Assembly (NCBI GenBank): GCA_017848965.1
Contig: JAFIHA010000024.1
Coordinates: forward strand, 62,001-126,000
Origin: Dechloromonas aromatica (nom. nud.)
GTDB lineage: Bacteria > Pseudomonadota > Gammaproteobacteria > Burkholderiales > Rhodocyclaceae
Length of the DNA: 64,000 bases
Direction: 5' to 3'
The notes under the pieces: model-generated
What the model was told of the DNA's origin: nothing
Database searches by the model: none
What the model saw: the letters and a program-made list of their open reading frames with translations, nothing else
Shown: positions 36,648-48,414 of the stretch, piece after piece
Layout of the letters: the number at the start of each line of letters is the position of its first letter
How positions within the stretch are numbered: the stretch's first letter is position 1
Translations under genes and position numbers: made by a program

Positions 36648-36676
36648 TTGACTGAGGGAGGCGGCGGGGCTAGACT
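36648..36676 (+). promoter_or_regulatory. Sigma70-type promoter of the nrd operon
   Basis: TTGACT (36648-36653), 17-base spacer, TAGACT (36671-36676). The predicted start near 36683 coincides with the riboswitch 5' end. Confidence 0.65.
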
Positions 36677-36683
36677 TTGCCGC

Positions 36684-36856
36684 GTTGATGGTTCCCGCAA
36701 GGGATCAAAAGGGAATCCGGTGCCAGGCTGTCTGCCTGAAATCCGGGGCTGCCCCCGCAACTGTCATCGGCGAGCGTTCCACCCATCTTTGCCACTGGTT
36801 TCGTACCGGGAAGGCGGTGGAAAGCGTTGAACCGAGAGCCAGGAGACCTGCCGCAA
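36684..36856 (+). ncRNA. Cobalamin riboswitch upstream of nrdA
   Basis: Blocks in order: AAGGGAATCCGGTGCCAGG-like start, GCCCCCGCAACTGTCATCGG (36751 on), ACCGGGAAGGCGGTGG, and GAGCCAGGAGACCTGCC (B12 box). It lies about 160 bases before nrdA. Riboswitch control of a B12-independent reductase is known, for example in Streptomyces coelicolor nrdABS: when B12 is ample, class I is shut off in favour of a B12-dependent class II enzyme. Confidence 0.93.
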
Positions 36857-37020
36857 CGTCCTTCCAACCAACGATGGGGCGGGGTGTCCCTGGCGAAAGG
36901 TATGAGCGTGACGGTTTTTTTGTTGTTTTCGGGAGTTGAGCGCAGCCGGCTGTTGCCGGATGGCATGCTTCCGGCCGTCACCCGCTGCCCCGGCTCCGCC
37001 CCCCGAACCGGAGCAAGCTC

Positions 37021-39794
<2,774 letters not shown>

Positions 39795-39798
<4 letters not shown>

Positions 39799-39911
39799 AG
39801 CCAGCCAAGCTTATTCGACGGATTGCGGCGCAGGCTAACCCGGCGCGCCGGGTTAAGCGAGCGAAGGCGAGCGGCCGTAGCCACAATCCGGAGTGCGAGG
39901 CTTGCCAATGA
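39795..39911 (+). CDS. Possible 38-residue ORF ending in a copy of the NrdA tail
   Basis: ATG 39795 overlaps the nrdA stop and TGA 39909 overlaps the btuF-like start. It encodes a basic peptide (MKPAKLIRRIAAQANPARRV...) ending NPECEACQ, identical to the NrdA C-terminus. It is most simply explained by a tandem duplication plus insertion of a palindromic element; whether it is translated is unknown, but the overlaps would couple nrdA to the next gene. Confidence 0.35.
39819..39890. repeat. 72-bp MITE/REP-like palindromic element
   Basis: Ends form an 11-bp inverted repeat with one mismatch (CGGATTGCGGC at 39819-39829, GCCACAATCCG at 39880-39890). The interior holds a perfect 20-nt palindrome TAACCCGGCGCGCCGGGTTA (39836-39855). 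It sits between the two 30-bp repeats; no second copy was noticed in this window. Confidence 0.55.
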
Positions 39912-39912
39912 A
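39883..39912 (+). repeat. Copy 2 of 30-bp direct repeat
   Basis: Repeats 39770-39799 with one mismatch and overlaps the btuF-like start codon. Confidence 0.85.
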
Positions 39913-40717
39913 ATTCCCCCTCAAAACCTGGCTTCCCCTCGCCCTGGCGCTGCTCGCCAATCTCGCCCAGGCGGCCGATTGTCCGCGCATCATCAGCCAG
40001 TCGCCCTACATCAGCCGGGCGCTGGACTGGCTGGGGCGGGGCGATTGCATCGTCGGCGTCAGCCGTTACGACCGGCTGCCGCTCGCGCATACCGGCGGCG
40101 TCAAGGACCCGGACGCCGCGGCGATGGCCGATCTGGAGCCCGATGTCGTCATCTATTCCGAATGGACCGCCGAGGCAACCGTCGAGTCGGCGACGCCGCC
40201 CGGTGCGCGGGCCATTCGGGTCGGCGGCTTTCGCGGCATGGCGGGGGTCGAGGCCATGTTGCGCGAGGTCGGGCAGGCGGCCGGGGTGGCCGACACCGAG
40301 CGGCGCGTCGCGCAGTTTTCCCGCGACTGGCGGCAGGCCGCGGCGCGCGTCGATGGCCGCCAGCGCCGGGTGCTGATTCTTTCCGCCTGCGGCGAGTCGC
40401 CGTATTCCTTCGGGCGCGGCAGCACGCTGTTCGAGGTGTTTTCCGCCGCCGGCTTCGACGTCGTGGCCGATCACGAGCAGATACGCAACTTCAATCCGCG
40501 GACGCCGCAGGGCGATGTCGCGGCGTGGATCAGCGAGCGGCGACCCGATCTGCTCTTCGCGCTGCAGGACCACAAGGCAGGCAGTTGCAACCCGGCGATC
40601 GCCAGACCCGGCATCCCCATCCTGCCGCTCACCGGCGAGTACTTCACCCATCCCGGCCCGGAACTGCTCAAGGGGCTGGAAGAGCTACGCCGGACGATGG
40701 CCGAGTTCGGCGCTTGA
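39908..40717 (+). CDS. Periplasmic cobalamin/corrinoid-binding protein (BtuF-like)
   Basis: 269 residues with a Sec signal (1-22, ending AQA) and a class III (helical-backbone) binding-protein fold: PRIISQSPYISRALDWLG near the start and DLEPDVVIYSEW. Length and pattern fit BtuF or a related Fe/B12-binding protein. No permease or ATPase (BtuCD) is in the window. Placed behind a cobalamin riboswitch and before a CbiZ-type enzyme, it should bind corrinoids delivered by BtuB. Confidence 0.8.
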   Translation: MKFPLKTWLPLALALLANLAQAADCPRIISQSPYISRALDWLGRGDCIVGVSRYDRLPLAHTGGVKDPDAAAMADLEPDVVIYSEWTAEATVESATPPGARAIRVGGFRGMAGVEAMLREVGQAAGVADTERRVAQFSRDWRQAAARVDGRQRRVLILSACGESPYSFGRGSTLFEVFSAAGFDVVADHEQIRNFNPRTPQGDVAAWISERRPDLLFALQDHKAGSCNPAIARPGIPILPLTGEYFTHPGPELLKGLEELRRTMAEFGA

Positions 40718-40775
40718 GGTCGAAGGTGGTTTCCAGGGTTAAGCTTGCCGCCTTTTCGTGTCACGAGAGATTGCA

Positions 40776-42398
40776 ATGAAACCTTTGCTCGCCCTTTTGC
40801 TGCGTTCGGCGCTTGTTTTGCTGCTGGCGCGGTCCGCCATCGTGCCGGCCGCCGACCTCGACCTGCCGGCCGAACTCGCCGTCAGCGCCGAAGTCCGCCG
40901 TGGCGAGCGCGACGGCTTGTGGGAGAAGACGCTGCTCGTGCGCTTTGCCGGCGAGCGGCGGGTGTTGTCGACCAGCGACGGCATGCTCAGCGCCCGGGCG
41001 GCGATCAACCATGCCGCCCATCCTTTCCTCTGGCACCGCCTGGGCAGCGACAGCAAGAGCTACGCGCTGGGCGTGCGCGATGCGCTGGCGGCGCAGCTGG
41101 AACTGCCGCCGGCCGCCGTCGCGCAGATGTCCACGGCGGCCGACATGGACCACCTCGCCGTCGCCACGCGGACCCACGGGCCGCTGACGGTGACCGTGCT
41201 GGCCACCGCCGGCGCGCGCAGCAACGCCATCCGCACCGGCGTCGATGCCGGCGCCTACATCGAAGGTCTGGACGACGAGAAGAAGCCGGCGGGCACCATC
41301 AACATCCTGGTGTTGAGCAATATCGAACTGAGCGACGCGGCGCTCGCCCGCGCGCTGATCACCGTCACCGAAGGCAAGACGGCGGCGCTCGAAGACCTCA
41401 AGGTGGCGAGCAGCTATACCAAGGACGTGCAGGCGACCGGTACCGGTACCGACAGCATCATCGTCGTCTCCGGCAGCGCCGCGCCGCGCGCCACCTACAC
41501 CGGTGGCCACAGCCGCATCGGCGAGCTGATCGGCAAGGCCACCTACGCCGCGGTGGTCGAGGCGCTGGGCAAGCAGAACGGCTACTACCTGCCCGGCGCA
41601 CGCCGCTTTGGCGATGCCCCGGCCGGCCCGGCCAAGCGCGCCGGCGACCTGCGCATCGCGCTGCTCCATCTCGACCCGGTGCCCGGCGACATCGCCGGCA
41701 ACCGCGCCCGCATCGAAGCCGGCATCCGCGACGCGGTGCGCCACGGCGCCGACTGGGTGGTGACGCCGGAACTGGCCGAAACCGGCTACAACTTCGCCAA
41801 ACGCATCGGCAGCGACTGGGTGCATCCCTTCCCGAGCAACTGGCTGCACGGCCTCACCGCCGTCGCCCGCGACAACGGCGTCGCGCTCTTCGTCGGCGTT
41901 GCCGAGCGCGACCCGGCGACGCAGAAGCTGCACAACAGCGTCGCCGTCATCGACCGCAGCGGCAAGCTGCTCGGCAGCTACCGCAAGCAGCGCCCGGTTG
42001 GCGGCGCCGAAGCCTGGTCGGTGGCCGGTGGGGAAGGGCAGCCCTTCCTCGTTGATGGCCTGCGCGTCGGCACATTGATCTGCGCCGATGCCTGGCGCCC
42101 GGAACCGGCCGCCCAGCTTGCCGCGCGCGGCGCGCAAATCCTGCTCTCGCCGGCCAACTGGCCGCCGGTCGAAGGCATGGGGCCGGGCGACGTCTGGGAA
42201 AAACGCTCGCGCCAGACCGGCCTGCCGCTGGTCGTCGTCAATCGCGGCGGCAAGGAACCGGAACTCGATTTCTCGCGCGGCGAGAGCGCCGTCGCCATCG
42301 ACGGCCGCCGCGTCTTCACCTTCACCGCCGCCGAGGGCGGCATTTTCTACGTGGACTGGGATCGCCACCGGCGCTTCCGGTCCGTCCGCACCGACTGA
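40776..42398 (+). CDS. Exported CbiZ (adenosylcobinamide amidohydrolase) - nitrilase-superfamily fusion
   Basis: 540 residues from ATG 40776 (GAGAG upstream). Hydrophobic signal sequence 1-26. Residues about 40-265 match CbiZ: NAIRTGVDAGAYIEG, GTINILVLSNIELSDAAL and TGTGTDSIIVV. Residues about 292-530 are a carbon-nitrogen hydrolase with the likely triad E332 (PELAETGY), K404 (YRK) and C436 (LICADAW). CbiZ cleaves the corrinoid amide linkage to allow remodelling to cobalamin; a nitrilase-fold amidase could act on the released side chain or an amide of the corrin ring. Periplasmic location differs from typical cytosolic CbiZ. The fusion is, to my knowledge, not characterised. Confidence 0.85.
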   Translation: MKPLLALLLRSALVLLLARSAIVPAADLDLPAELAVSAEVRRGERDGLWEKTLLVRFAGERRVLSTSDGMLSARAAINHAAHPFLWHRLGSDSKSYALGVRDALAAQLELPPAAVAQMSTAADMDHLAVATRTHGPLTVTVLATAGARSNAIRTGVDAGAYIEGLDDEKKPAGTINILVLSNIELSDAALARALITVTEGKTAALEDLKVASSYTKDVQATGTGTDSIIVVSGSAAPRATYTGGHSRIGELIGKATYAAVVEALGKQNGYYLPGARRFGDAPAGPAKRAGDLRIALLHLDPVPGDIAGNRARIEAGIRDAVRHGADWVVTPELAETGYNFAKRIGSDWVHPFPSNWLHGLTAVARDNGVALFVGVAERDPATQKLHNSVAVIDRSGKLLGSYRKQRPVGGAEAWSVAGGEGQPFLVDGLRVGTLICADAWRPEPAAQLAARGAQILLSPANWPPVEGMGPGDVWEKRSRQTGLPLVVVNRGGKEPELDFSRGESAVAIDGRRVFTFTAAEGGIFYVDWDRHRRFRSVRTD

Positions 42399-42414
42399 CC
42401 ACGAGGTTCATGCC

Positions 42415-43542
42415 ATGAATGCTGCCTACCGCTTCGACGACTGGGAAACCCCCGCTGCCGCACCGCAAAATCCTGCGGTCGACGCCAAAATTGCGCCAAA
42501 AATCGAGGTCGACCGCGGCATTTTGCCCGCCGCCGCGCTGGCGCCGGTCAACGCCGCCGACAAGCGCATCGTCAACGGCAAGGCCGACATCAACCAGCTG
42601 GCGCCGTTCAAGTACCCCTGGGCCTGGGAGTTCTTCCTCAAGGCCAACCGCAACCACTGGACGCCGCTCGAAATCAGCATGGCGCAGGACGTGCACGACT
42701 ACCACCACAAGCTCAGCCCGGCCGAGCGCCACGTTTTCGAGAACGTGCTCGCCTACCTGACCACCTCCGACATCCTCGCCATGCGCAACATCGGCCTGGC
42801 CGTCATGGAGAAGATGACCGCGCCCGAACTGCAGATCTACCAGGCCCGCCAGGTCTATGAAGAAGCGCTGCACACCTGGACCTACCAGCACTGCATCGAG
42901 AACATCGGCCTCGACCAGCAGGAAATCTACAACCGCTACCGCGTCGTGCCGCAAATCCACGGCAAGATCGCGCTCTCCAACCGACGGCTGGAAAAAGCGT
43001 TGCGTTCCGACCTCGACCTCACCGACCGCGCCAACCTGCACGAATTCGCGCTCTCCTACTTCTTCTTCGCGGTGATCTTCGAAGGCTGCTGGTTCTACAA
43101 CGGCTTCACGCCCATCTTCGCGCTGCAACGGCGCGGCCTGATGAAAGGCGCCGCCGAGCAACTGCAATACATCATGCGCGACGAAGTCCTGCACTGCGCC
43201 TTCGGCATCCGCGTCGTGCGCGAACTGTTGAAGGAAGAGGGCCTGGAACTCGACCCGCAGGCGCTGCGCACCCTATGGGACGAAGCCGAAGCCGCCGAAC
43301 GCGCCTACGCCAGCTACATCCTGCGCGACCCCATCCTCGGCTACAACGCCGACCTGCACGTCCAGCAATTCCGCTTCGTCGCCAACCGGCGGGCGCGACA
43401 AGTGGGCGTCGAGGAACCCTTCCCCGGCGCCGAGAACGTCCTGCCCTGGCTGGACGAACAGGCCAACCTGAGGAAGGAAAAGAACTTCTTCGAGACGCGG
43501 GTGACGGAATACCAGACGGGTGGGGCGCTGGCTTGGGATTGA
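42415..43542 (+). CDS. nrdB: Ribonucleoside-diphosphate reductase class I, beta subunit
   Basis: 375-residue R2 ferritin-like protein that holds the diiron-tyrosyl radical. The helix EEALHTWTYQH carries metal ligands E and H and the radical tyrosine in the E. coli Y122 position. Later ligands are seen in FFFAVIFEGCWFY and RDEVLHCAFG. Tyrosine retention indicates a class Ia/b-type radical enzyme. ATG 42415, 16 bases after the CbiZ fusion, so it is in the same riboswitch-controlled operon as nrdA. Confidence 0.94.
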   Translation: MNAAYRFDDWETPAAAPQNPAVDAKIAPKIEVDRGILPAAALAPVNAADKRIVNGKADINQLAPFKYPWAWEFFLKANRNHWTPLEISMAQDVHDYHHKLSPAERHVFENVLAYLTTSDILAMRNIGLAVMEKMTAPELQIYQARQVYEEALHTWTYQHCIENIGLDQQEIYNRYRVVPQIHGKIALSNRRLEKALRSDLDLTDRANLHEFALSYFFFAVIFEGCWFYNGFTPIFALQRRGLMKGAAEQLQYIMRDEVLHCAFGIRVVRELLKEEGLELDPQALRTLWDEAEAAERAYASYILRDPILGYNADLHVQQFRFVANRRARQVGVEEPFPGAENVLPWLDEQANLRKEKNFFETRVTEYQTGGALAWD

Positions 43543-43654
43543 GGTCCCAGGTGGTGGCCTGCTTTCCACACTGGTAGCGCACTGACCGGCGAAGGTCGGT
43601 CGGGTGCGCGCTCGGCGACGATAAATCGCGGGCAGGGCGCCTGGCACGGAAAGT

Positions 43655-43681
43655 GTATGAAGTAATTTATTTTCATCATAC
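43655..43681. promoter_or_regulatory. NikR-like dyad upstream of TonB receptor
   Basis: GTATGA (43655-43660) and TCATAC (43676-43681) form an exact 6-bp inverted repeat spaced 15 bases. The E. coli NikR operator is GTATGA-N16-TCATAC, so this is one base short. It lies in the promoter region of the receptor/ABC operon. Confidence 0.5.
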
Positions 43682-43728
43682 TTAATGCGATAATTCTTGC
43701 ATCGGTAATGCTATACAGTCGCATTTGC

Positions 43729-43742
43729 GATGTTATAACATC
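43729..43742. promoter_or_regulatory. 14-nt palindrome GATGTTATAACATC
   Basis: A perfect palindrome 25 bases before the receptor start codon; a possible second operator. Confidence 0.4.
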
Positions 43743-43766
43743 ACGTTTTGCCATCCGGAAACTGCA

Positions 43767-45875
43767 ATGCACGTCAAATTCACCCGCAAACCCCTGGTCG
43801 CCGCCCTGATGCTGGCTGGTCTTGGCGGCGCCTGGGCCCAGGAGGCCGAGCGTCAGCTGTCGGAAATCAGTGTCGTCGGTCGCGGCGAAGGCCAGGCCTA
43901 CTATCATGAAGAGAGCGGCGTCGCCCGTTCGGAAACGCCGCTGCGCGAACTGCCGCAGTCGGTGCGGGTGATTCCCCGGCAACTGATCGACGACATCGGC
44001 GCCGTCCGCCTCGAGGAAGCCTACGATTACGTCAGCGGTGTCACCCGCCAGAACAGCTTCGGCGGCTTGTGGGACAACTTCGCGATCCGCGGCTTCGCCG
44101 GCAACGAGAACACCGGACCGAACTTCCTGCGCAACGGCTTCGCCGGAAACCGCGGCTACAACGCCCCGCGCGACATGGCCAACGTCGACCGCATCGAAGT
44201 CCTCAAGGGGCCGTCGGCGGCGCTCTACGGCGCCAGCGAACCGGGCGGCATCCTCAACGTGGTGACCAAGAAGCCGCAGTTCAAGGCCGGCAATTCGCTG
44301 GAAGTCTATGCCGGCAGCTACGACAGCTACCGTACTTCCTTCGATTCGACCGGTCCGCTGAGCGACAACCTGGCCTACCGCCTGAACGTCGCCGTCGAGG
44401 ACAAGGGCAGCTTCCGCGACCACATCGACAGCCAGCGCTACCTGGTGGCGCCGTCCTTCACCTGGGTGCTGTCGCCGAACACGCTGCTCAATTACGACCT
44501 CGAACTGCTGCGCCACAAGGCGCCGATGGATCGCGGCGTGGTCGCGGTCGGCGGCCGCACCGGCAGCATCTCGCGCGAAACCTTCCTTGGCGAACCGGGT
44601 GACGGCGACATCACCATCGACAACCAGACGCACCAGCTGACGCTCGAGCACGAGTTCTCCAGCGACTGGAAGGCCAAGGCCGGGCTGGCTTACCGGACGA
44701 CCGACCTGGAAGGCTATTCGACCGAAGTGCGGCCGAGCAATCCGCTGCTCTTCGTGCCGCCCGGCTCGCGCAACGTCAATCGCGAGCGTCGCTACCGCAA
44801 CTACGATTCCGAGGATGTCTCCTTCCAGGGCGAGGTGCACGGCAAGTTCACCACCGGCAGCCTCAAGCACGAACTGCTGACCGGCCTCGACAGCTACCGC
44901 TTCTCGCTCGACTCGGTGATGATGCGGGTGCGTCCGGCCGATTACTCGATCGACATCGACAACCCGGTCTATGGCCAGCCGCTGCCGACGCCGACGGCGA
45001 ACACCGATACCCTGGAAAAGCAGCGCGCCACCGGCGTCTTCCTGCAGGACCAGATCCACCTCGCGGAAGACTGGCGCCTGCTGCTCGGCGTCCGTCACGA
45101 CCGCTTCCACCAGACCATCGACAACCGTCGCACCGGCCTGCGCAGCAAGCAGTCTGAAGGCAAGACGACGCCGCGCGTCGGCCTGACCTGGCTGCTCAGC
45201 CCGACCGTCTCGCTCTATGCCCTGGCCAGCGAATCGTTCCGGCCGAACACCGGCAGCAGCTTCGCCGGTGCCGCGTTTGCGCCGGAAGAAGGGCGGGCCA
45301 AGGAGGTCGGGATCAAGTACGAATCGGCCGACAAGCGCTACGGCGGCACGCTTTCGCTCTTCGACATCGACAAGAAGAACGTGCTGACCAACGATCCGGC
45401 CAATGCCGGCTTCTCGCTGGCGGCCGGCGAGGCGCGCAGTCGCGGCGTGGAAATCGACGTTTCCGGGCAGTTGACCGCAAAACTCCGCGTCACCGCCAAC
45501 TACGCCTACACCGACGCCGAGATCACCAAGGACAACAACGCGGCCCTGGTCGGCGCCCGCCTGCTCAACGTGCCCAAGCACAGCGGCAGTGTCCTGGCGA
45601 TGTACGAGGACGGCTTCGCCGCCGGTCGCTACGGCGTCGGCGCTGGCGCCACCCATGTCGGCAAGCGCGCCGGCAACGCGCTCGCCACCTTCGATCTGCC
45701 GGCCTACACGACGGCGCGCCTGATGGCCTACTGGAAACCGAGCCAGAACCTGCGTTTCTCGCTCGACGTCGAAAACCTCTTCGACAAGACCTATTACGCC
45801 AGTTCGTACGACGTCGCCTGGGTCACGCCGGGCACGCCGCGCACGATCACGCTCGGCATGCAGACCCGGTTCTGA
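43767..45875 (+). CDS. TonB-dependent siderophore/metallophore receptor
   Basis: 702 residues. Signal peptide to about 25, N-terminal SEISVVGRG region, plug domain (about 50-160) with RIEVLKGPSAALYGASEPGG (siderophore-receptor type), then a beta-barrel ending TLGMQTRF with terminal Phe. ATG 43767 follows CGGAAA. It is followed after 3 bases by a solute-binding protein gene of a Nik/Opp-type ABC importer, so the ligand may be a nickel or other metal chelate. Confidence 0.88.
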   Translation: MHVKFTRKPLVAALMLAGLGGAWAQEAERQLSEISVVGRGEGQAYYHEESGVARSETPLRELPQSVRVIPRQLIDDIGAVRLEEAYDYVSGVTRQNSFGGLWDNFAIRGFAGNENTGPNFLRNGFAGNRGYNAPRDMANVDRIEVLKGPSAALYGASEPGGILNVVTKKPQFKAGNSLEVYAGSYDSYRTSFDSTGPLSDNLAYRLNVAVEDKGSFRDHIDSQRYLVAPSFTWVLSPNTLLNYDLELLRHKAPMDRGVVAVGGRTGSISRETFLGEPGDGDITIDNQTHQLTLEHEFSSDWKAKAGLAYRTTDLEGYSTEVRPSNPLLFVPPGSRNVNRERRYRNYDSEDVSFQGEVHGKFTTGSLKHELLTGLDSYRFSLDSVMMRVRPADYSIDIDNPVYGQPLPTPTANTDTLEKQRATGVFLQDQIHLAEDWRLLLGVRHDRFHQTIDNRRTGLRSKQSEGKTTPRVGLTWLLSPTVSLYALASESFRPNTGSSFAGAAFAPEEGRAKEVGIKYESADKRYGGTLSLFDIDKKNVLTNDPANAGFSLAAGEARSRGVEIDVSGQLTAKLRVTANYAYTDAEITKDNNAALVGARLLNVPKHSGSVLAMYEDGFAAGRYGVGAGATHVGKRAGNALATFDLPAYTTARLMAYWKPSQNLRFSLDVENLFDKTYYASSYDVAWVTPGTPRTITLGMQTRF

Positions 45876-45878
45876 GCG

Positions 45879-47447
45879 ATGGCTGCCGATTCCTTCGTGC
45901 CGCGCCGCCGGGCGCTGCTGCTCGGCCTCGGCGCCTTGCCGCTGGCCGCCTGCCGGCCGCAAGGCGACTTGCCGGCGGCGGTCGAGGCCGACGGGCAGAC
46001 GCTGCGTCTGGTCGGGCCGTGGGAAATCACCGGCCTCGACCCCTCGCGGGCCGGCTACCTGTTCTCGCGTACCGAGATCAGCGAGACCCTGGTTGATCTC
46101 GACGATCAGGGCCACTACGTCGCCGGCCTGGCCAGCGAATGGTCGGTTTCGGCCGACCGCTTGCACTGGCGTTTCCGCCTGCGGCCGGGCGCCCGTTTCC
46201 ACGACGGTAGCCCGGTCAGTGGCGCGGCGGTGCGCCAGGCGCTGGCGTTTGCCCGGGTCAAGCCGGGCGGTCTGGGCATGGTGCCGATCGAGCGCATCGA
46301 AGCCGGCGAGTTCACGGTCGACCTGCATTTGCGGCAGATTTTCGAACCGCTGCCGGCGGTGCTCGCCCACAGCAGCACGCAGATCCTGGCGCCCGAGTGC
46401 TACGGCGCCAGCGGCTCGGTCCGCCGCATCGTCGGCAGCGGGCCGTACAAGCTGAGCCTGCTCGAAGCGCCGCAGCGCTTCGCCGCCGAAGTCGCCGAGA
46501 CCTGGGATGGCCCGGCGCCGGCGATCCGTCGCCTGCATTACCTCGCCGTCGGGCGCGGCGAAAGCCGCGCGCTGATGGCCGAAAGCGGCCAGGCCGATGT
46601 CGTCTACGGCCTCGACCCGGCCAGTTGGCAGCGCCTGCGCGGCAACCCGCGGCTGCAGGTGCAGGCGGTGCATCTGCCGCGCACCATCTACCTCAAGCTC
46701 AACGCCGGCCATCCGCTGTTGGCCCGCCGTGAAGTCCGCGAAGCGATCAGTCTGGCCATCGACCGCGCCGGCATCGCCCGCGCCGTGCTGCGTGACGAAA
46801 GCGCCGCCGCCAGCCAGTTGCTGCCGCCGGTGCTGCCCGACTGGCACGATCCGGCGCTGGCGCCGCTGGCGACCGACCTGGCCCGTGCCGGCCAGCTGCT
46901 CGACGGTCTCGGCTGGGCCAGGGGCGCCGACGGTATCCGCCGCGACGGGCAGGGCGAGCGCCTGGCGCTGAAATTGCAGACCTTTCCCGACCGCCCGGAA
47001 TTGCCGGTGGTCGCAGCCGCCATTCAGGAACAGATGCGCCAGCTCGGCATTGCCGTCGAAGTGGCGATCGGCAACTCCAGCGATATCCCGGCCGGGCATC
47101 GCAACGGTACGCTGGAGATGGCGCTGGGGGCACGCAACTACGCCAGCATTGCTGATCCGTCGGTGACGCTGCTGCAGGATTTCGGCAGCGCGGGCGGCGA
47201 CTGGGGCGCCATGGGCTGGTCCGATCCGGCACTGGTCAGCGCGCTGGCGTCGCTGCAGGGATCGGGCGAGGCGGCAGCGCGTGCCGCCTTGCGCCGCCAG
47301 GTGACGACCACTTTGCAGGGCGAACTGCCGGTCATCCCGGTCGCCTGGAACCGGCTGGTCGCGGCCGTCCAGCCCGGGCTCGCCGGCTTCAGCCTGGACC
47401 CCTTCGAACGTTCCTACCGGATCAGCCGGATGCGCTGGCAATCATGA
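45879..47447 (+). CDS. ABC importer solute-binding protein, Nik/Opp type
   Basis: 522 residues, SBP_bac_5 family. A twin-arginine-like RRR followed by a hydrophobic stretch and LAAC (lipobox, Cys near 24) suggests a lipoprotein. WRFRLRPGARFHDGSPV is the family signature. Homologues bind peptides, nickel or metallophores. Starts 3 bases after the receptor gene and overlaps the first permease. Confidence 0.85.
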   Translation: MAADSFVPRRRALLLGLGALPLAACRPQGDLPAAVEADGQTLRLVGPWEITGLDPSRAGYLFSRTEISETLVDLDDQGHYVAGLASEWSVSADRLHWRFRLRPGARFHDGSPVSGAAVRQALAFARVKPGGLGMVPIERIEAGEFTVDLHLRQIFEPLPAVLAHSSTQILAPECYGASGSVRRIVGSGPYKLSLLEAPQRFAAEVAETWDGPAPAIRRLHYLAVGRGESRALMAESGQADVVYGLDPASWQRLRGNPRLQVQAVHLPRTIYLKLNAGHPLLARREVREAISLAIDRAGIARAVLRDESAAASQLLPPVLPDWHDPALAPLATDLARAGQLLDGLGWARGADGIRRDGQGERLALKLQTFPDRPELPVVAAAIQEQMRQLGIAVEVAIGNSSDIPAGHRNGTLEMALGARNYASIADPSVTLLQDFGSAGGDWGAMGWSDPALVSALASLQGSGEAAARAALRRQVTTTLQGELPVIPVAWNRLVAAVQPGLAGFSLDPFERSYRISRMRWQS

Positions 47448-48403
47448 ATGCACAAACCCTGATTTCTTTCGGCCGCAGCCTGCTGCCGGTGCTGCTGCGG
47501 CGCGGCGGCCAGGCGCTGGCGGTCGGCGTGCTGGTCGGCATGCTCAGTTTCCTGATGATGCGCTGGTTGCCCGGCGATTTCGCCTACCGCATCGCCGCCG
47601 GCCGCTATGGCTACGACCTGGTCAGCGCCGAAGCTGCCGAGGCGGTGCGCCGCGAACTGGCACTCGATGCGCCGTGGTACGTGGCGCTGGCCGGCTGGTG
47701 GCAGCAATTGCTGGCCTTCGACCTCGGCAACTCGCTGGTCATCGGTACGCCGGTAATCGACGAAATCCGCCACCAGCTCGGCCATACGCTGATGCTGGCC
47801 GGCGCCGCGCTCGGCCTGTCGCTGCTCATCGGCCTGCCGCTCGGCGTCGCTGCCGGCCTGCGCCCGGGCGGCTGGGCCGACCGTCTCGGTCTCTTGGTGT
47901 CGGTGGCGCTGCGCGCCTTTCCGCCTTTCCTGCTCGGGCTGCTGATGGTCATCGTCTTCGCCGGCGCCGACCTGCCGGCGGCCGGACACGGGGAAGCCGC
48001 CAACCTGTTCCTGCCGGCGCTGACACTGGCGCTCGGCCTGGCCGCCGGCTCGTCGCGCATCGTCCGCGAGGCGATCCGCAACGTGCTCGCCAGCGAGCAT
48101 TACGCCTTCGCACAGACCAAGGGCCTGCCGCTGTCGCTGGCGGTGTGGCGCCACGCACTGCGCAACATGGCGCTGCCGGTGGTCGCCTATCTCGGCGTCC
48201 AGCTGGTTTTCGTCATCGAAGGCGTGGTCATCCTGGAAACCCTGTTCGCCTGGCCCGGCATCGGTCATGCACTGGTGCACGCGGTGTTCTGGCGCGACGT
48301 GCCGATGATCCAGGGCACCTGCCTGATGCTGGCGCTGTGCTTCGTCCTGTTGAACGCGCTGGTCGACCTGCTTTGCCTGGCGCTCGATCCGCGCCATCGC
48401 TGA
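47444..48403 (+). CDS. ABC permease, NikB/DppB-like
   Basis: 319 residues with about six membrane helices. The binding-protein-dependent transport signature around EAIRNVLASEHYAFAQTKGLP fits the EAA loop. Overlaps the upstream gene by 4 bases (ATGA). First of two permeases. Confidence 0.87.
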   Translation: MNAQTLISFGRSLLPVLLRRGGQALAVGVLVGMLSFLMMRWLPGDFAYRIAAGRYGYDLVSAEAAEAVRRELALDAPWYVALAGWWQQLLAFDLGNSLVIGTPVIDEIRHQLGHTLMLAGAALGLSLLIGLPLGVAAGLRPGGWADRLGLLVSVALRAFPPFLLGLLMVIVFAGADLPAAGHGEAANLFLPALTLALGLAAGSSRIVREAIRNVLASEHYAFAQTKGLPLSLAVWRHALRNMALPVVAYLGVQLVFVIEGVVILETLFAWPGIGHALVHAVFWRDVPMIQGTCLMLALCFVLLNALVDLLCLALDPRHR

Positions 48404-48414
48404 ATGAACCGCCC

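Larger units (their letters stand above)
36412..37020. promoter_or_regulatory. Divergent acyl-CoA synthetase / nrdA regulatory region
   Basis: About 600 bases with no gene. From left: an A+T-rich stretch with operator-like repeats (36489-36537), the nrd promoter (36648-36676), the cobalamin riboswitch (36684-36856), and about 160 bases of platform and leader with a T7 run at 36914-36920 before GTG 37021. Confidence 0.7.

Noticed and set aside
43680-43710. Fur box upstream of the TonB receptor
   Set aside because: GATAATTCTTGCATC matches only half of the consensus; the NikR-like dyad is a better explanation.
43341-47441. Very long minus-strand open frame opposite the TonB receptor and binding protein
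   Set aside because: Third-position GC bias keeps it open; the plus-strand proteins have full families and motifs.
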